Below, one piece after another: positions 25,132 through 34,918 of a DNA stretch of 55,177 nt. Positions within the stretch are counted from its first letter, which is position 1; each line of letters opens with the position of its first letter. Origin of the DNA: Candidatus Stackebrandtia excrementipullorum. Lineage in GTDB: Bacteria; Actinomycetota; Actinomycetes; Mycobacteriales; Micromonosporaceae. The notes under the pieces were generated by a model. It had not been told where the DNA came from. It saw only the letters and a list, made by a program, of their open reading frames with translations, and ran no database searches. The stretch covers positions 1 through 55,177 of the forward strand of contig DXGR01000112.1 in assembly GCA_019113825.1 (NCBI GenBank). The letters are read 5' to 3'. Both the position numbers and the translations under genes were made by a program.

Positions 25132-27207
25132 CTATTCGGCGAAAGTGCGTCCGGTCACCTTCTCGGCGATACCCGAATGATCCAGGTACGGCGTTATGCC
25201 GCCGAGGTGGAACGGCCAACCGGCACCCAGAATCATGCACAGGTCGATGTCTTCGCGGGCGGCGACGACACCTTCGTCCAGCATTCGGCGTGCCTCGTCG
25301 GCAACCGCGGCCAGTGCACGTTCCCGAATGTTTTCGGGACTGGAGGGGTTGCTTCCGAATTCCATGATCGAAGGAATGTCGGGGTCGAGCGACGGTTTAC
25401 CGTGGGCATCCCAGACATAAACGCTCGACTTTCCTGCCTCGACCAACCGGTCGAGATTGTCCGATACGCCGAACCTGTCGGGAAAGGCCTGGTGCAGGGT
25501 GCCGGCAACGTGACGCGCCACGGCCGGCCCGACGAGCTGTAGAAGCACGAACGGTGGCATGGGAAGTCCGAGCGAGTCGACGGAGCGATCGGCGACTTCG
25601 ATCTCGGTCCCTTCGTCGACGCAGGCGAAGATCTCACCCAAGAATCTCGTGAGCAGACGGTTGACGACGAAGGCGGGCGCATCCGCGACCAGGACCCCGT
25701 TCTTCTTCAACGTCTTACACACCGCGAACGCAGTGGCGAGCGTGGCGTCGTCGGTCTCCTTGGCCCGCACAACCTCCAGCAACGGCAACACCGCTACGGG
25801 GTTGAAGAAGTGGAAACCGACCACTCGCTCGGGATTCTTCAGATCGGCGGCCATGTCGGTCACCGACAGAGAGGACGTGTTGGTCGCCAGAACACATTCG
25901 GGCGTGACGATGCTTTCGAGCTCGGCGAAAATCTGCTTCTTCAGGTTCAGTTCTTCGAAGACGGCTTCGATGACGAAGTCGGCATCGGCGAACACCGTCT
26001 TGTCGACCGAGCCCGATATCAGATTTTTGTAGCGGGTTGCCTTGTCGGACCCCATTCGGCCCTTGGCAACCTGCTTGTCGATCTCGTTATGCACATAGGC
26101 AACACCTTTTTGGACACGCTCTTCGTCGAGGTCGGTGAGGACCACCGGTACTTCGAGGCGACGAAGGAAAAGCCACGCCAGCTGGGAGGCCATGAGGCCC
26201 GCACCGATGACGCCGACTTTGTTGACCGGCCGAGCCAATGACTTGTCGGGCACTCCGACAGGACGCTTGGCGCGCTTCTGTACCAGATCGAACGCGTACA
26301 GGCTGGCTTTCAGCTCCGGGGACGTGAGAAGCGTCGCCAAAGCGTCGTCCTCGAGCGCGGTTCCCTCTTCGAACGGCACGGTCTTGGCCTTTTGCATCAG
26401 GTCAAGCGCAATGTACGGTGCCGGTGCGGCGCCGTGCACCTTCATGTCGGCGACTGCTCTGCCGCGCTGCAGCGCGGCGTCCCAGCCCTCTCCACGATCG
26501 ACTTCGGGCCGTTCGACGGCGATGTCGCCGCGGACGACCTTGGCCGCCCAAGCCATCGACTCCTCGATGAAGTCGGCGGGTTCGAGAAGGACGTCGCTGA
26601 TTCCCATCTCGTTGGCCTCACCGGGACGCAGCATCTTGTTCTGGTTGAGCGCGTTTTCGATGATCACCTTGACGGCGTTGTCCGGACCGATCAGGTTGGG
26701 CAGAAGTTGAGTCCCTCCCCAGGTCGGTGCGAGGCCGATGAAGCACTCCGGCAACGCGAGTGCGGCGGTAGAACTTGAAAGCGTCCTGTAGTGGCAGTGA
26801 AGGGCAAGCTCAAGCCCACCTCCCATGACCGCACCGTTGATGAAGGCGAACGTCGGTATGTCCGAATCCTTCAATCGCGCGAAGACGTCATGCCCGAACC
26901 GGGCGATGGCGTGGGCGTCCTCGCGGGTTTCGATCAGCGGCATTCCGGTGATGTCGGCGCCGACGAGAAAAATAAACGGCTTACCGGTGACGGCGATGAA
27001 CTTGACCTTCGGGGTGTGCGCGAACACCTCGTCGAGCGCCGTGTTGAGCGACTTCAGTCCACCCGGTCCGAACGAGGACGGCCGCTTGTGGTCGTGGCCG
27101 TTGTCCAACGTGATCAGCGCGGCCTGGCCGTCGAGACCCGGGACGTTCACGAACCTCACCAGAGAGCGGGTCACGACCTCGTCGGGAAATTCCTTCAGCG
27201 CGTTCAT
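25132..27207 (-). CDS. fadJ: Bifunctional enoyl-CoA hydratase / 3-hydroxyacyl-CoA dehydrogenase (FadB/FadJ type)
   Basis: The multifunctional alpha subunit of fatty-acid beta-oxidation, 691 residues. The hydratase domain (about 1-200) has the oxyanion-hole stretch FLVGADITGM, FINGAVMGGGLELALHCHYR and LPECFIGLAPTWGGTQLLP with the catalytic acidic residues. The dehydrogenase domain (about 330-510) has the NAD motif VGVIGAGLMASQLAWLF, IEAVFEELNLKKQIF, LATNTSSLSVTDMA and the catalytic His of VVGFHFFNPVAVLPLLEVV. A C-terminal dimer domain follows. ATG 27207 lies four bases after the fadA stop, so they are cotranscribed and likely form the trifunctional complex. Confidence 0.93.
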   Translation of the reverse strand: MNALKEFPDEVVTRSLVRFVNVPGLDGQAALITLDNGHDHKRPSSFGPGGLKSLNTALDEVFAHTPKVKFIAVTGKPFIFLVGADITGMPLIETREDAHAIARFGHDVFARLKDSDIPTFAFINGAVMGGGLELALHCHYRTLSSSTAALALPECFIGLAPTWGGTQLLPNLIGPDNAVKVIIENALNQNKMLRPGEANEMGISDVLLEPADFIEESMAWAAKVVRGDIAVERPEVDRGEGWDAALQRGRAVADMKVHGAAPAPYIALDLMQKAKTVPFEEGTALEDDALATLLTSPELKASLYAFDLVQKRAKRPVGVPDKSLARPVNKVGVIGAGLMASQLAWLFLRRLEVPVVLTDLDEERVQKGVAYVHNEIDKQVAKGRMGSDKATRYKNLISGSVDKTVFADADFVIEAVFEELNLKKQIFAELESIVTPECVLATNTSSLSVTDMAADLKNPERVVGFHFFNPVAVLPLLEVVRAKETDDATLATAFAVCKTLKKNGVLVADAPAFVVNRLLTRFLGEIFACVDEGTEIEVADRSVDSLGLPMPPFVLLQLVGPAVARHVAGTLHQAFPDRFGVSDNLDRLVEAGKSSVYVWDAHGKPSLDPDIPSIMEFGSNPSSPENIRERALAAVADEARRMLDEGVVAAREDIDLCMILGAGWPFHLGGITPYLDHSGIAEKVTGRTFAE

Positions 27208-27211
27208 CTGG

Positions 27212-28411
27212 CTACCCTTTCTCGCTGTTGTTGGCCGACCATGCCGGGTTCTCCCAGACGACGGTTCCACCCATGCCGATGCCGATGCACATTGCGGTCA
27301 GCCCGTACCGCACCTGAGGGTTGGCGGCGAAATGACGCGCCAGCTGGGTCATCAAACGCACGCCCGACGACGCCAGCGGGTGCCCCACTGCAATGGCGCC
27401 GCCCCACGGGTTGACGCGGGGGTCGTCGTCGGCGATCCCGAAATGATCGAGGAAGGCAAGTACCTGAACGGCGAACGCCTCGTTCAGTTCGAACAGGCCG
27501 ATGTCCTCGATGGACAGTCCGGCCTTGCTGAGAGCCTTCTCCGTTGACGGAATGGGACCAACGCCCATGACCTCGGGTTCGACCCCGACGAAACCGTAGG
27601 AGACCATCCGCATGGCGGCCGACAGGCCAAGTTCCTCGGCTACATCCTCGGCGGCGATGATGCACGCGGTCGCCCCGTCGTTGAGACCGGCGGAGTTTCC
27701 GGCGGTAACACGACCGTGTGGGCGGAACGGGGTCCGCAACCCGGCGAGTTTCTCCATCGACGTTTGACGAGGCGGTTCGTCCCGAGTCGCCAACCCCCAG
27801 CCCTCTTCAACAGACCGGGTGTTCATCGAAACAAGGTCGAGTTCGATCTGGTCGAGGTGCTTCGCGTAACGCTCTTGGCTGGCCAACCCGAACGCGTCGG
27901 CACGCTCCTTGGAAATCTCGGGGAACCGGTCGTGCAGGTTTTCGGCGGTCGAACCCATGATCAGAGCCGATGGATCGACCAGCTTCTCCGACAAAATCCG
28001 TGGGTTCGGGTCGACGCCTTCGCCCATGGGGTGACGTCCCATGTGTTCCACTCCGCCGGCGATGGCGACGTCGTAGGCTCCAAAACCGATCCCGGAGGCG
28101 ACACTGGTAACCGCGGTCATGGCGCCTGCGCACATCCGGTCGATGGCGAAGCCGGGTACAGACTGAGGTAGCCCCGAGAGCAATGCGGCGGTGCGCCCGA
28201 TCGTCAAGCCCTGATCACCGATCTGCGTGGTCGCGGCGATGGCGACCTCCTCGACGCGCTCAGGCGGCAACGACGGGTTCCGACGCATCAGTTGCCGAAT
28301 GCAACGGATGACAAGGTCGTCGGCACGGGTTTCGGAGTACATTCCACCGGCTTTTCCGAACGGGGTTCGGACCCCGTCGACGAAGACGACCTCGCGAACT
28401 TGGCGACTCAT
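27212..28411 (-). CDS. fadA: Acetyl-CoA acyltransferase (3-ketoacyl-CoA thiolase)
   Basis: The thiolytic subunit of beta-oxidation: 3-ketoacyl-CoA plus CoA gives acetyl-CoA and a shortened acyl-CoA. The 399-residue protein has the nucleophilic Cys in AIDRMCAGAMTAV, NEAFAVQVLAF, the His motif NPWGGAIAVGHPLASSG and the second active-site Cys in TAMCIGIGMGG. ATG 28411 has AGGAGG five to six bases upstream. It is the first gene of the fadA-fadJ operon. A 16-bp palindrome lies 87 bases before the start and may be the operator. Confidence 0.95.
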   Translation of the reverse strand: MSRQVREVVFVDGVRTPFGKAGGMYSETRADDLVIRCIRQLMRRNPSLPPERVEEVAIAATTQIGDQGLTIGRTAALLSGLPQSVPGFAIDRMCAGAMTAVTSVASGIGFGAYDVAIAGGVEHMGRHPMGEGVDPNPRILSEKLVDPSALIMGSTAENLHDRFPEISKERADAFGLASQERYAKHLDQIELDLVSMNTRSVEEGWGLATRDEPPRQTSMEKLAGLRTPFRPHGRVTAGNSAGLNDGATACIIAAEDVAEELGLSAAMRMVSYGFVGVEPEVMGVGPIPSTEKALSKAGLSIEDIGLFELNEAFAVQVLAFLDHFGIADDDPRVNPWGGAIAVGHPLASSGVRLMTQLARHFAANPQVRYGLTAMCIGIGMGGTVVWENPAWSANNSEKG

Positions 28412-28497
28412 ACGGACCTCCTGAGCACTCGTGGGTTGCAGGGGACGGTGCGGTCAATCACGGCTGTGCCTCCTAGCGATGGACGGTCACCGCGAAT

Positions 28498-28513
28498 GTT
28501 ACTCGTAAGTAAC
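28498..28513. promoter_or_regulatory. Palindrome GTTACTCGTAAGTAAC upstream of fadA
   Basis: GTTACT and AGTAAC arms flank CGTA. It lies 87 bases upstream of fadA and 141 bases after the start of the gap following rnd. Its size and symmetry fit an operator of a TetR- or GntR-type lipid regulator, but the regulator cannot be named from this window. Confidence 0.5.
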
Positions 28514-28653
28514 CGATTTGGTCGAGCTTGGTGCCCCCCAAGAGCACGCTGAACGCCCCGTCCGCGTTGAACGATGCGGAACCGAGGACGTTTGGCCAGG
28601 TGGGAACCCTTGCTTTGTGGCATGGCGGCGGCCGATGAACGTCGGCGCCGGGT

Positions 28654-29877
28654 TCAGTCTGTCAAAGATTGCGTCAGCGCGGCGGCGGTGATGTCGATTT
28701 GCCAGTTTCTTGCGCCCGAATCGCGCAATGCGCGACGCACGGACTCCTCATCGGCCGGACGGGGTGGTTGCCACGTCAAGGCGCGCACCGCCGCCGGCGC
28801 AATCAGGTTCTCCGCCGGCAGCTGGTATTGCTCGGCGAGCTCTGCGACGGCCAGGCGAGCCTGTTTGAGCCGAGCGGCCGCCTCCGGATCGCGCGAAGCC
28901 CAGCGGTGTGTTGCCGGGGGCCCGTCGTGTTGGGCGGCGACATGGGGTAGATCGGATGAGGGAAGGCGGCGAGCACGCGCGAGCGCGTCCAGCCAGCGCT
29001 GCGTATTGGCTCGGCCGTGGCGCCGTTGAAAGCCCGGGATCGATAGAAGCTGCCCGACGTTGGACACGTCGGCGATAGCGGCATCACTGATCGCCAGGTC
29101 GGGAACGATCTTGGACGGTGCTTTGTCCATCGTGCGAGCCAACTCGTCGCGTGCCAGCCACAGTTCGCGGACACGTGCAAGAGCGCGCGCCCCCCGAACA
29201 CGGTGGATTCCCGACGTTCGACGCCACGGATCTTTCCGGGGAGCGGGCGGAGGGCTGGTGGCCAACGCCTCGAACTCCTCCAGGGCCCATTGTTGTTTTC
29301 CCTGTTCGTGAAGTTCGTCGGCCAGCCGATCCCGAAGGTCGATCAACAGTTCGACGTCCAACGCCGCGTACTTGAGCCAGTCGTACGGTAGTGGGCGGGT
29401 GCTCCAGTCGGCCGCCGAGTGGTGCTTCTCGAGGCTGTACCCCAGAAGATTCTCGGTCAGCGCGGCCAAACCGACGCGCTCCATTCCACAGAGACGAGCC
29501 GCCAATTCGGTGTCGAACAACCGGGCGGGTTTCATGCCGACTTCGGCGAGGCAGGGGAGATCTTGACTGGCCGCGTGAAGAATCCATTCGGCATCGCCGA
29601 GCCGATTGTTGACGCTTTTGAGGTCATCGAACCGGATTGGATCGATCATGAACGTGCCGGAGCCGTTTCGCCGAAGCTGAATCAGATATGCGCGCGGTAG
29701 GTAACGGAAGCCCGACGCGCGTTCGGCGTCGATGGCCACCGGACCGATGCCGTCGCCGAGAGCATCCAGGACGCGATCCAGTTCCGGCTGGTCCTCCACG
29801 ACAGCCGGAACCCCACCTCGTGGCTCGGTCAACAGCACCGGGGAAGGGCCTGAGGGGCTTTCGTGATCATCGGACAC
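28654..29877 (-). CDS. rnd: Ribonuclease D-type 3'-5' exonuclease with HRDC domain
   Basis: A 407-residue DEDD-family exoribonuclease, expected to trim structured RNA 3' ends. The exonuclease domain (about 25-200) has VAIDAERASGFRY (first Asp and Glu), ILHAASQDLPCL (second Asp), and YDWLKYAALDVELLIDLRD (Tyr and last Asp). An HRDC domain (about 225-305) and a C-terminal helical region follow. The start is a GTG at 29877 with no strong ribosome-binding site. In actinobacteria rnd commonly lies with DUF3000 and hemE, as in this window, although a rightward gene separates them here. Confidence 0.9.
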   Translation of the reverse strand: MSDDHESPSGPSPVLLTEPRGGVPAVVEDQPELDRVLDALGDGIGPVAIDAERASGFRYLPRAYLIQLRRNGSGTFMIDPIRFDDLKSVNNRLGDAEWILHAASQDLPCLAEVGMKPARLFDTELAARLCGMERVGLAALTENLLGYSLEKHHSAADWSTRPLPYDWLKYAALDVELLIDLRDRLADELHEQGKQQWALEEFEALATSPPPAPRKDPWRRTSGIHRVRGARALARVRELWLARDELARTMDKAPSKIVPDLAISDAAIADVSNVGQLLSIPGFQRRHGRANTQRWLDALARARRLPSSDLPHVAAQHDGPPATHRWASRDPEAAARLKQARLAVAELAEQYQLPAENLIAPAAVRALTWQPPRPADEESVRRALRDSGARNWQIDITAAALTQSLTD

Positions 29878-30059
29878 GTCTTAACGGTACGGGGGTGCGA
29901 CCAACAAGTGGTAAATGGCCCACCGGTATCTCGCGGTTCATCACACTTACGAGTGGATTTTCTTGTTTGCGCCGCCTCCGGAGGGCTGGCGCCAATCGTT
30001 TACAGTTCATTTGCACATCGACGTGAGCCCGCCATTCCTACCCTTCGCGGAGGGCATTC

Positions 30060-30731
30060 ATGTACAACACAGGACCCCAACAGCCCGGCCCCGAGGGCCA
30101 GAACCCGGGAGGTTTCCCATCCGGGGGTTCCGGCGACCAACCGCCGCCCGGATGGCAGCCGCCGCTGGGAGGGCATTCGCCACAACATCCCGTCTCGCCA
30201 CCAGTTTCGGGGCCCGCCGGCATGGGCGCGCCCATGCCGCCGCCCGGGCAGCCGCCGACATCGGCACCTCCGGTGATGGGGCCGCCTCACGCCGGTCCCA
30301 TGGGATCGCCACCGCCTGCTGGACCGATGGCACCGGCGCCGCAGACGCGTAAAGGCCCGCTGGTGCCGTTGTTGGCGGCAGGATGCGCAGTCCTGCTGGT
30401 GGTGTCGATCGTGTTCGCGGTTTTGTGGATCGTGCAGGGCAACGAACTCGACGACACGGCCGAGAGCCTCAGAGAAAGCAGCTCCACGGTGAGCGATCAG
30501 GAGGTGGCCATCTCCGACCTGGACGACCAGGTGGCCGAACTCAACGACACCGTATCCCGCTTGGAGGACGAGCTTGCCGTTGCGCAAGGCGACGCGGCCG
30601 CCGCTCAAGACCTTCAGGCGTGCCTCGACAGTCTGAGTGCCTATTTCGAGGCGGTGGAAGACGACGCATCGGAATCGAAGCTCGACGATCTTTGGGAAGA
30701 GTTCGGCATTTTGTGTGGCCCGTACCTGTAG
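30060..30731 (+). CDS. Pro/Gly-rich single-pass membrane protein with coiled coil
   Basis: A 223-residue protein that I do not recognise as a named family. Residues 1-98 are a Pro/Gly/Met/Gln-rich disordered tail. One membrane helix (about 101-124, LVPLLAAGCAVLLVVSIVFA) is followed by an exported coiled coil (about 128-180, heptads such as LDDQVAELNDTVSRLEDEL), then a short domain with two Cys (LQACLDSLSAYFEA and ILCGPYL) that could form a disulfide. ATG 30060 has GGAGGG upstream. It interrupts the rnd-DUF3000 neighbourhood on the opposite strand. Confidence 0.75.
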   Translation: MYNTGPQQPGPEGQNPGGFPSGGSGDQPPPGWQPPLGGHSPQHPVSPPVSGPAGMGAPMPPPGQPPTSAPPVMGPPHAGPMGSPPPAGPMAPAPQTRKGPLVPLLAAGCAVLLVVSIVFAVLWIVQGNELDDTAESLRESSSTVSDQEVAISDLDDQVAELNDTVSRLEDELAVAQGDAAAAQDLQACLDSLSAYFEAVEDDASESKLDDLWEEFGILCGPYL

Positions 30732-30748
30732 ACGCCAGACGTGCAGAT

Positions 30749-30786
30749 GCCTCCCACAGCACGGTCGATGATCGGTTGTGGGAGGC
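30749..30786. terminator. Hairpin terminator between convergent genes
   Basis: A 10-bp stem GCCTCCCACA (30749-30758) / TGTGGGAGGC (30777-30786) with an 18-base loop lies between the coiled-coil membrane protein and the convergent DUF3000 gene. Confidence 0.75.
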
Positions 30787-30798
30787 CCCGCGTATCCG

Positions 30799-31377
30799 TC
30801 AACCCGGTTCGCCGACCGCTTCAGGAGAGAGCTGGACGGCGGCGGCCAGCTGAAGACACCACGCCCACAGGTGAGTGGTGAGTTCGGTGGTCGGAGCGGT
30901 CCACGAGGCCCGGACTTCCAAGCCGACGTCGGTGGCGTGCACGTTTCCGTCCGCAGGGTCCCGCAGTTCACCGAACCTGGTGTCCGCGGTGCAGGTTACC
31001 GTTCCGCCGAGGGCGAGGTGTGGCGCGGACGCTAGTTTCAGGCCGTCCTCGAGCCAGGACCAAGCGATCACGGCGAGCGTTTGGTCTGCGTCGGTGCTGT
31101 GGTCGGTGTTGACACGAAGGAAACTCACCAGCCGCAGGTTTCCTCGCCATGAAGTCTGCGGCTGCGGGTCGTGAAGAAGAACGAGTTTGCCGGTGGCTTC
31201 CGATTGACCGGGACGTTTCGCGACCGCCGACAAGGCGAAAGAGTGCGGTGCGATGTTCGCCGGTGCCGTGATTTCGGAGATGACGACATGTTCATCGGGT
31301 CGCCATGATCGTAGTGACGCCACTGCATCACGGAAAGTGCGGGGTGTCTGATCGTCAAGTGCGGTCGCCGCTGCCAC
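30799..31377 (-). CDS. DUF3000 family protein
   Basis: A 192-residue soluble protein of the actinobacterial DUF3000 family: TFRDAVASLRSW at the start, SFALSAVA, GKLVLLHDPQPQTSWRGNLR, the WSWLEDGL motif, GTVTCTADTRFGEL and EVRASWTAP. DUF3000 genes regularly lie between rnd and hemE. I chose GTG 31377 because the following VAAATA matches the MAAA start of relatives; the frame is open to a GTG at 31422. Function unknown. Confidence 0.82.
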   Translation of the reverse strand: MAAATALDDQTPRTFRDAVASLRSWRPDEHVVISEITAPANIAPHSFALSAVAKRPGQSEATGKLVLLHDPQPQTSWRGNLRLVSFLRVNTDHSTDADQTLAVIAWSWLEDGLKLASAPHLALGGTVTCTADTRFGELRDPADGNVHATDVGLEVRASWTAPTTELTTHLWAWCLQLAAAVQLSPEAVGEPG

Positions 31378-31628
31378 GTGCCAGACTTTACGGTGCCGAG
31401 ACAACCGATGTGAATGCGGCACGCCGAAGCCGATCCATCATGGCCTGAATATTAATCCACAATGGTCTTTCTGGCTCGTCGTGTCGACGTTCTCGTCGCT
31501 TCCGCCGAGAGCGCGAAGTACCTCCCGCAAGCCGTTGCCGCGGCTCCGGGTGGTGTCTGCGCGAGGTGCGATTGTGACAGCCCCTGCGAAAGATGCGGTG
31601 GTGTGAGAGGCGTTTACCGGCACATGTG

Positions 31629-32693
31629 ATGATGCACCCGATGACTAGCAACGGTGTGGTAAACGAGTCGGTGTTCTTGCGTGCGTGTCGAGGGGAGGAC
31701 GTACCCCACACTCCGGTGTGGTTCATGCGGCAGGCCGGTCGGTCCCTGCCCGAGTATCGCAAGCTGCGCGAAGGCACGGCCATGCTCGAAGCGTGCCGGA
31801 CACCGGATCTGGTCTGCGAGATCACATTGCAGCCGGTTCGACGTCATGGTGTCGACGCGGCGATCTTCTTCTCCGACATCGTGGTGCCCTTGGCAGCCGT
31901 CGGGGTCGGTGTCGACATCGTCCCCGGCACCGGCCCGGTGGTCGCCGAGCCTATTCGTACAGCAGCCCAGGTTGAACAACTGCGGGATCTGACGTACGAC
32001 GACGTCGATTACGTCGCCGAGGCGATTCGGTTGTTGCTTGCCGAGCTGGGCGGTACGCCGTTGATCGGCTTCGCCGGAGCACCGTTCACACTCGCGAGTT
32101 ATCTCGTCGAAGGCGGGCCCTCGAAGAACCACGCACGGACGAAGGCTCTGATGTACGGAGCCCCCGACGTCTGGCACGCGTTGTGCTCGCGTCTGGCAAC
32201 GATCACATCGCAGTTTTTGAACGTCCAGATCGAGGCCGGTGTCGCCGCCGTCCAACTATTCGATTCGTGGGCGGGAGCACTGTCGTTGGCCGACTATGAG
32301 AGGTTTGTCGCTCCTCATTCTGCTGCCGTGTTGTCGTCGGTGCAGGACAAGGGGGTTCCTCGTATCCACTTCGGTGTGGGAACCGCACACCTGTTGGGCG
32401 CGATGGCCGAGGCTGGGGCCGACGTGGTCGGCGTCGACTGGCGCACCCCGTTGAGCAGAGCGGCAGATCTTGTCGGCGGCCGGCCGGTTCAGGGCAACCT
32501 CGACCCTTGCGCGCTCCTGGCGCCCGAGGTGGTGTTGGCGGAAGAGGTGCGCCGGGTCTTGACCGACGGGGCGTCCGCGTCCGGCGGACATATTTTCAAT
32601 CTCGGCCACGGCGTGCTGCCTGAAACCGATCCCGGTGCGCTCACTCGTACGGTCGAACTGGTTCACGAACACAGCGCCCGGCGGGCGACGTGA
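31629..32693 (+). CDS. hemE: Uroporphyrinogen III decarboxylase
   Basis: Decarboxylates the four acetates of uroporphyrinogen III to give coproporphyrinogen III. It has the family hallmark [17 protein letters not shown], the active-site Asp in [34 protein letters not shown], and the C-terminal [15 protein letters not shown]. About 354 residues. ATGs at 31629, 31632 and 31641 are in frame; none has a clear ribosome-binding site. It overlaps the hemG start by four bases (GTGA), so it leads a hemE-hemG-hemQ operon. Confidence 0.95.
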   Translation: MMHPMTSNGVVNESVFLRACRGEDVPHTPVWFMRQAGRSLPEYRKLREGTAMLEACRTPDLVCEITLQPVRRHGVDAAIFFSDIVVPLAAVGVGVDIVPGTGPVVAEPIRTAAQVEQLRDLTYDDVDYVAEAIRLLLAELGGTPLIGFAGAPFTLASYLVEGGPSKNHARTKALMYGAPDVWHALCSRLATITSQFLNVQIEAGVAAVQLFDSWAGALSLADYERFVAPHSAAVLSSVQDKGVPRIHFGVGTAHLLGAMAEAGADVVGVDWRTPLSRAADLVGGRPVQGNLDPCALLAPEVVLAEEVRRVLTDGASASGGHIFNLGHGVLPETDPGALTRTVELVHEHSARRAT

Positions 32694-34087
32694 CCCTGCC
32701 CTCGAGCCGCCCACGCCGAGTGCTCATCGTCGGGGGCGGCATCGCGGGATTGTCGGCGGCACTGCGTTTGAGGGAAGTCGCCGGTGACGCGGTCGACGTG
32801 GTCATCGTCGAACAGTCCTCCCGCCTGGGAGGCAAACTCGTCACCGAAGAATTCGCCGGGCGCCCCATCGAATCGGGTGCCGAGGCGTTTCTCGTTCGAC
32901 GCCCGGAAGTCGTCGATCTGGCCGCGCGGCTCGGGCTGTCGCAGCACATTCGACATCCCGCAGCGGTTGGAGCCGGGCTCGTCGTCGGTGGTGACATCGT
33001 CGATATACCCCGTCGGACGATTATGGGAGTTCCCGCCGACGCGAAGACGCTTGAGGGCATTGTGACCCCGAACGGGCATTCCCGTTTCGAACGTGAACCG
33101 ACCGGGGCCGCCCCGTTGCTCGGTCCCGAGGAGGACATTGCGGTCGGTGAACTGGTACGTCGACAGCTCGGAGACGAGCCGGTCGACCGGCTCGTCGACC
33201 CGTTGTTGGGCGGTGTGTACGCGGGCCATGCCGACGATCTGTCGTTGGCGGTGACGATGCCGGCATTGGCGGCTTCGGCACGCAAACACTCCAGGCTGAC
33301 CGATGCGGTACGGGGGCTCCTGCCCACAGGCCCACCCTCCACGGCACCGTTGTTCGGCACCATTGACGGGGGCCTTTCCCGGTTGATCGAGGCGATGGCC
33401 ACGGCTGCGCAGGCGACCGTCCGTTTGGGGCTGCCCGTCCGGCGGCTGGAACGCACGTCCGCCGGTTGGAGCGCCACCGTCGGTGCCACCAGGGACCCGT
33501 ACCGGTTGTCGGCGGACGCGGTGATCCTGGCTCTCCCGAGCCGCCCGGCATCGCGGTTGCTGGGTGATGTCGACACCGAATGCGCCGACCTTGTGAACGA
33601 ACTGGATTACGCCAGCCTGGCGTTGGTGACACTGGCGTTTACCGGTGTCACGTTGCCCGAACGTTCGGGTTTCCTGGTGCCCGTTGGTGAAGGGCTCACC
33701 ATCAAGGCCGCGACATTCTTTACCCGAAAGTGGCCGCATCTGGCCGTTGACGACACCGTCGTTCTGCGTGCCTCCATCGGTCGTTACGGACAGACCGACA
33801 TGTTGCGTCACTCCGACACGGACCTGATCGCCATGACCGTGTCCGACCTGTCGACGGTCCTGGGGCGCAGACTGCCTCAGCCGACGGCCACGGCCGTGCG
33901 TCGGTGGGGCGGTGCGTTGCCGCAATACCGCCCCGGCCACCTTGAACGGGTTGAGCGGGCACGCCTTCGTATAGCCGACCGGCGCGTTGCGTTGGCCGGA
34001 GCGGCGTTCGACGGTGTGGGGATACCGGCGTGTGTGGCATCGGGACAGACGGCTGCCGAGCGGGTGCTGGCGGAGATGTCCCGGTAA
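32690..34087 (+). CDS. hemG: Coproporphyrinogen III oxidase / protoporphyrinogen oxidase-type FAD enzyme (HemY/CgoX)
   Basis: A 465-residue FAD flavoprotein with the dinucleotide motif [31 protein letters not shown], the central [18 protein letters not shown] and a C-terminal FAD contact [20 protein letters not shown]. In Gram-positive bacteria this enzyme oxidises coproporphyrinogen III to coproporphyrin III, and the presence of hemQ next to it supports that route over protoporphyrinogen oxidation. The GTG start overlaps the hemE stop by four bases. Confidence 0.92.
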   Translation: MTLPSSRPRRVLIVGGGIAGLSAALRLREVAGDAVDVVIVEQSSRLGGKLVTEEFAGRPIESGAEAFLVRRPEVVDLAARLGLSQHIRHPAAVGAGLVVGGDIVDIPRRTIMGVPADAKTLEGIVTPNGHSRFEREPTGAAPLLGPEEDIAVGELVRRQLGDEPVDRLVDPLLGGVYAGHADDLSLAVTMPALAASARKHSRLTDAVRGLLPTGPPSTAPLFGTIDGGLSRLIEAMATAAQATVRLGLPVRRLERTSAGWSATVGATRDPYRLSADAVILALPSRPASRLLGDVDTECADLVNELDYASLALVTLAFTGVTLPERSGFLVPVGEGLTIKAATFFTRKWPHLAVDDTVVLRASIGRYGQTDMLRHSDTDLIAMTVSDLSTVLGRRLPQPTATAVRRWGGALPQYRPGHLERVERARLRIADRRVALAGAAFDGVGIPACVASGQTAAERVLAEMSR

Positions 34088-34140
34088 CAACAGTCGGGGC
34101 CGGATCGGTTGCGGGATGCGCCGTCAGGCAATATCTGGGC

Positions 34141-34848
34141 ATGTCAACAGGTGGTAATCCCAACGCGGCACGCATTAAGGAACTCAACGACACGATCCGC
34201 TACACCATGTGGTCGGTCTTCAAGGTCAGCACCCCTCTGCCCGGCCTGAGAGACGACGTCGCACACGACGTCGAGGCGTTGTACACGAGGTTGGCCGAGC
34301 ACGATGTCACCGTGCGAGGAACATATGACGTCGCCGGTCTGCGTGCCGATGCGGACCTGATGGTCTGGTGGCACGCGGAAGACAGTGACCAGCTTCAAGC
34401 CGCGTACAGCCAGTTCCGTCGCACCTCATTGGGGCGGCACCTGGAACCGGTGTGGTCACAGATGGCGCTTCACCGGCCCGCCGAGTTCAACAAGAGCCAC
34501 ATCCCGGCCTTCCTCGCGCAGGAGGAGCCGCGTGATTACATCTGTGTCTACCCGTTTGTGCGTTCCTACGAGTGGTATCTCCTGCCCGATGAGGAGCGCC
34601 GCGCCATGCTTGCCGAACACGGAAAACTGGCGCGTGGGTACCCCGACGTTCGCGCCAACACGGTGGCCTCGTTCGCATTGGGTGACTACGAGTGGATGCT
34701 GGCGTTCGAAGCCGACGAACTTCACCGAATCCTTGACTTGATGCGGGATCTGCGTGCGTCGGGAGCCCGACGTCACGTACGCGAGGAAATCCCGTTCTAC
34801 ACCGGGCGACGTCGGCCGGTAGCCGACATCATCAAGAACCTGCCTTAA
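34141..34848 (+). CDS. hemQ: Coproheme decarboxylase (HemQ/ChdC)
   Basis: Converts iron-coproporphyrin to haem b using peroxide, the last step of the coproporphyrin-dependent pathway. The 235-residue chlorite-dismutase-fold protein has the catalytic Tyr137 in [15 protein letters not shown] and the probable proximal haem ligand His160 in [15 protein letters not shown]. Other matches include [17 protein letters not shown], the family start. ATG 34141 is chosen for that match; the frame is open back to 34030 inside hemG. The ferrochelatase gene is not in this window. Confidence 0.94.
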   Translation: MSTGGNPNAARIKELNDTIRYTMWSVFKVSTPLPGLRDDVAHDVEALYTRLAEHDVTVRGTYDVAGLRADADLMVWWHAEDSDQLQAAYSQFRRTSLGRHLEPVWSQMALHRPAEFNKSHIPAFLAQEEPRDYICVYPFVRSYEWYLLPDEERRAMLAEHGKLARGYPDVRANTVASFALGDYEWMLAFEADELHRILDLMRDLRASGARRHVREEIPFYTGRRRPVADIIKNLP

Positions 34849-34860
34849 CGAGTCGAGCAC

Positions 34861-34893
34861 ACCGGCGTCGGCGGCGCGTGTCGTGACGCCGGT
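34861..34893 (+). terminator. Terminator hairpin after the haem operon
   Basis: ACCGGCGTC (34861-34869) and GACGCCGGT (34885-34893) form a 9-bp stem with a 15-base loop, 12 bases after the hemQ stop. Confidence 0.65.
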
Positions 34894-34918
34894 TCAACGA
34901 CGGACTGTGGGGTAATGG

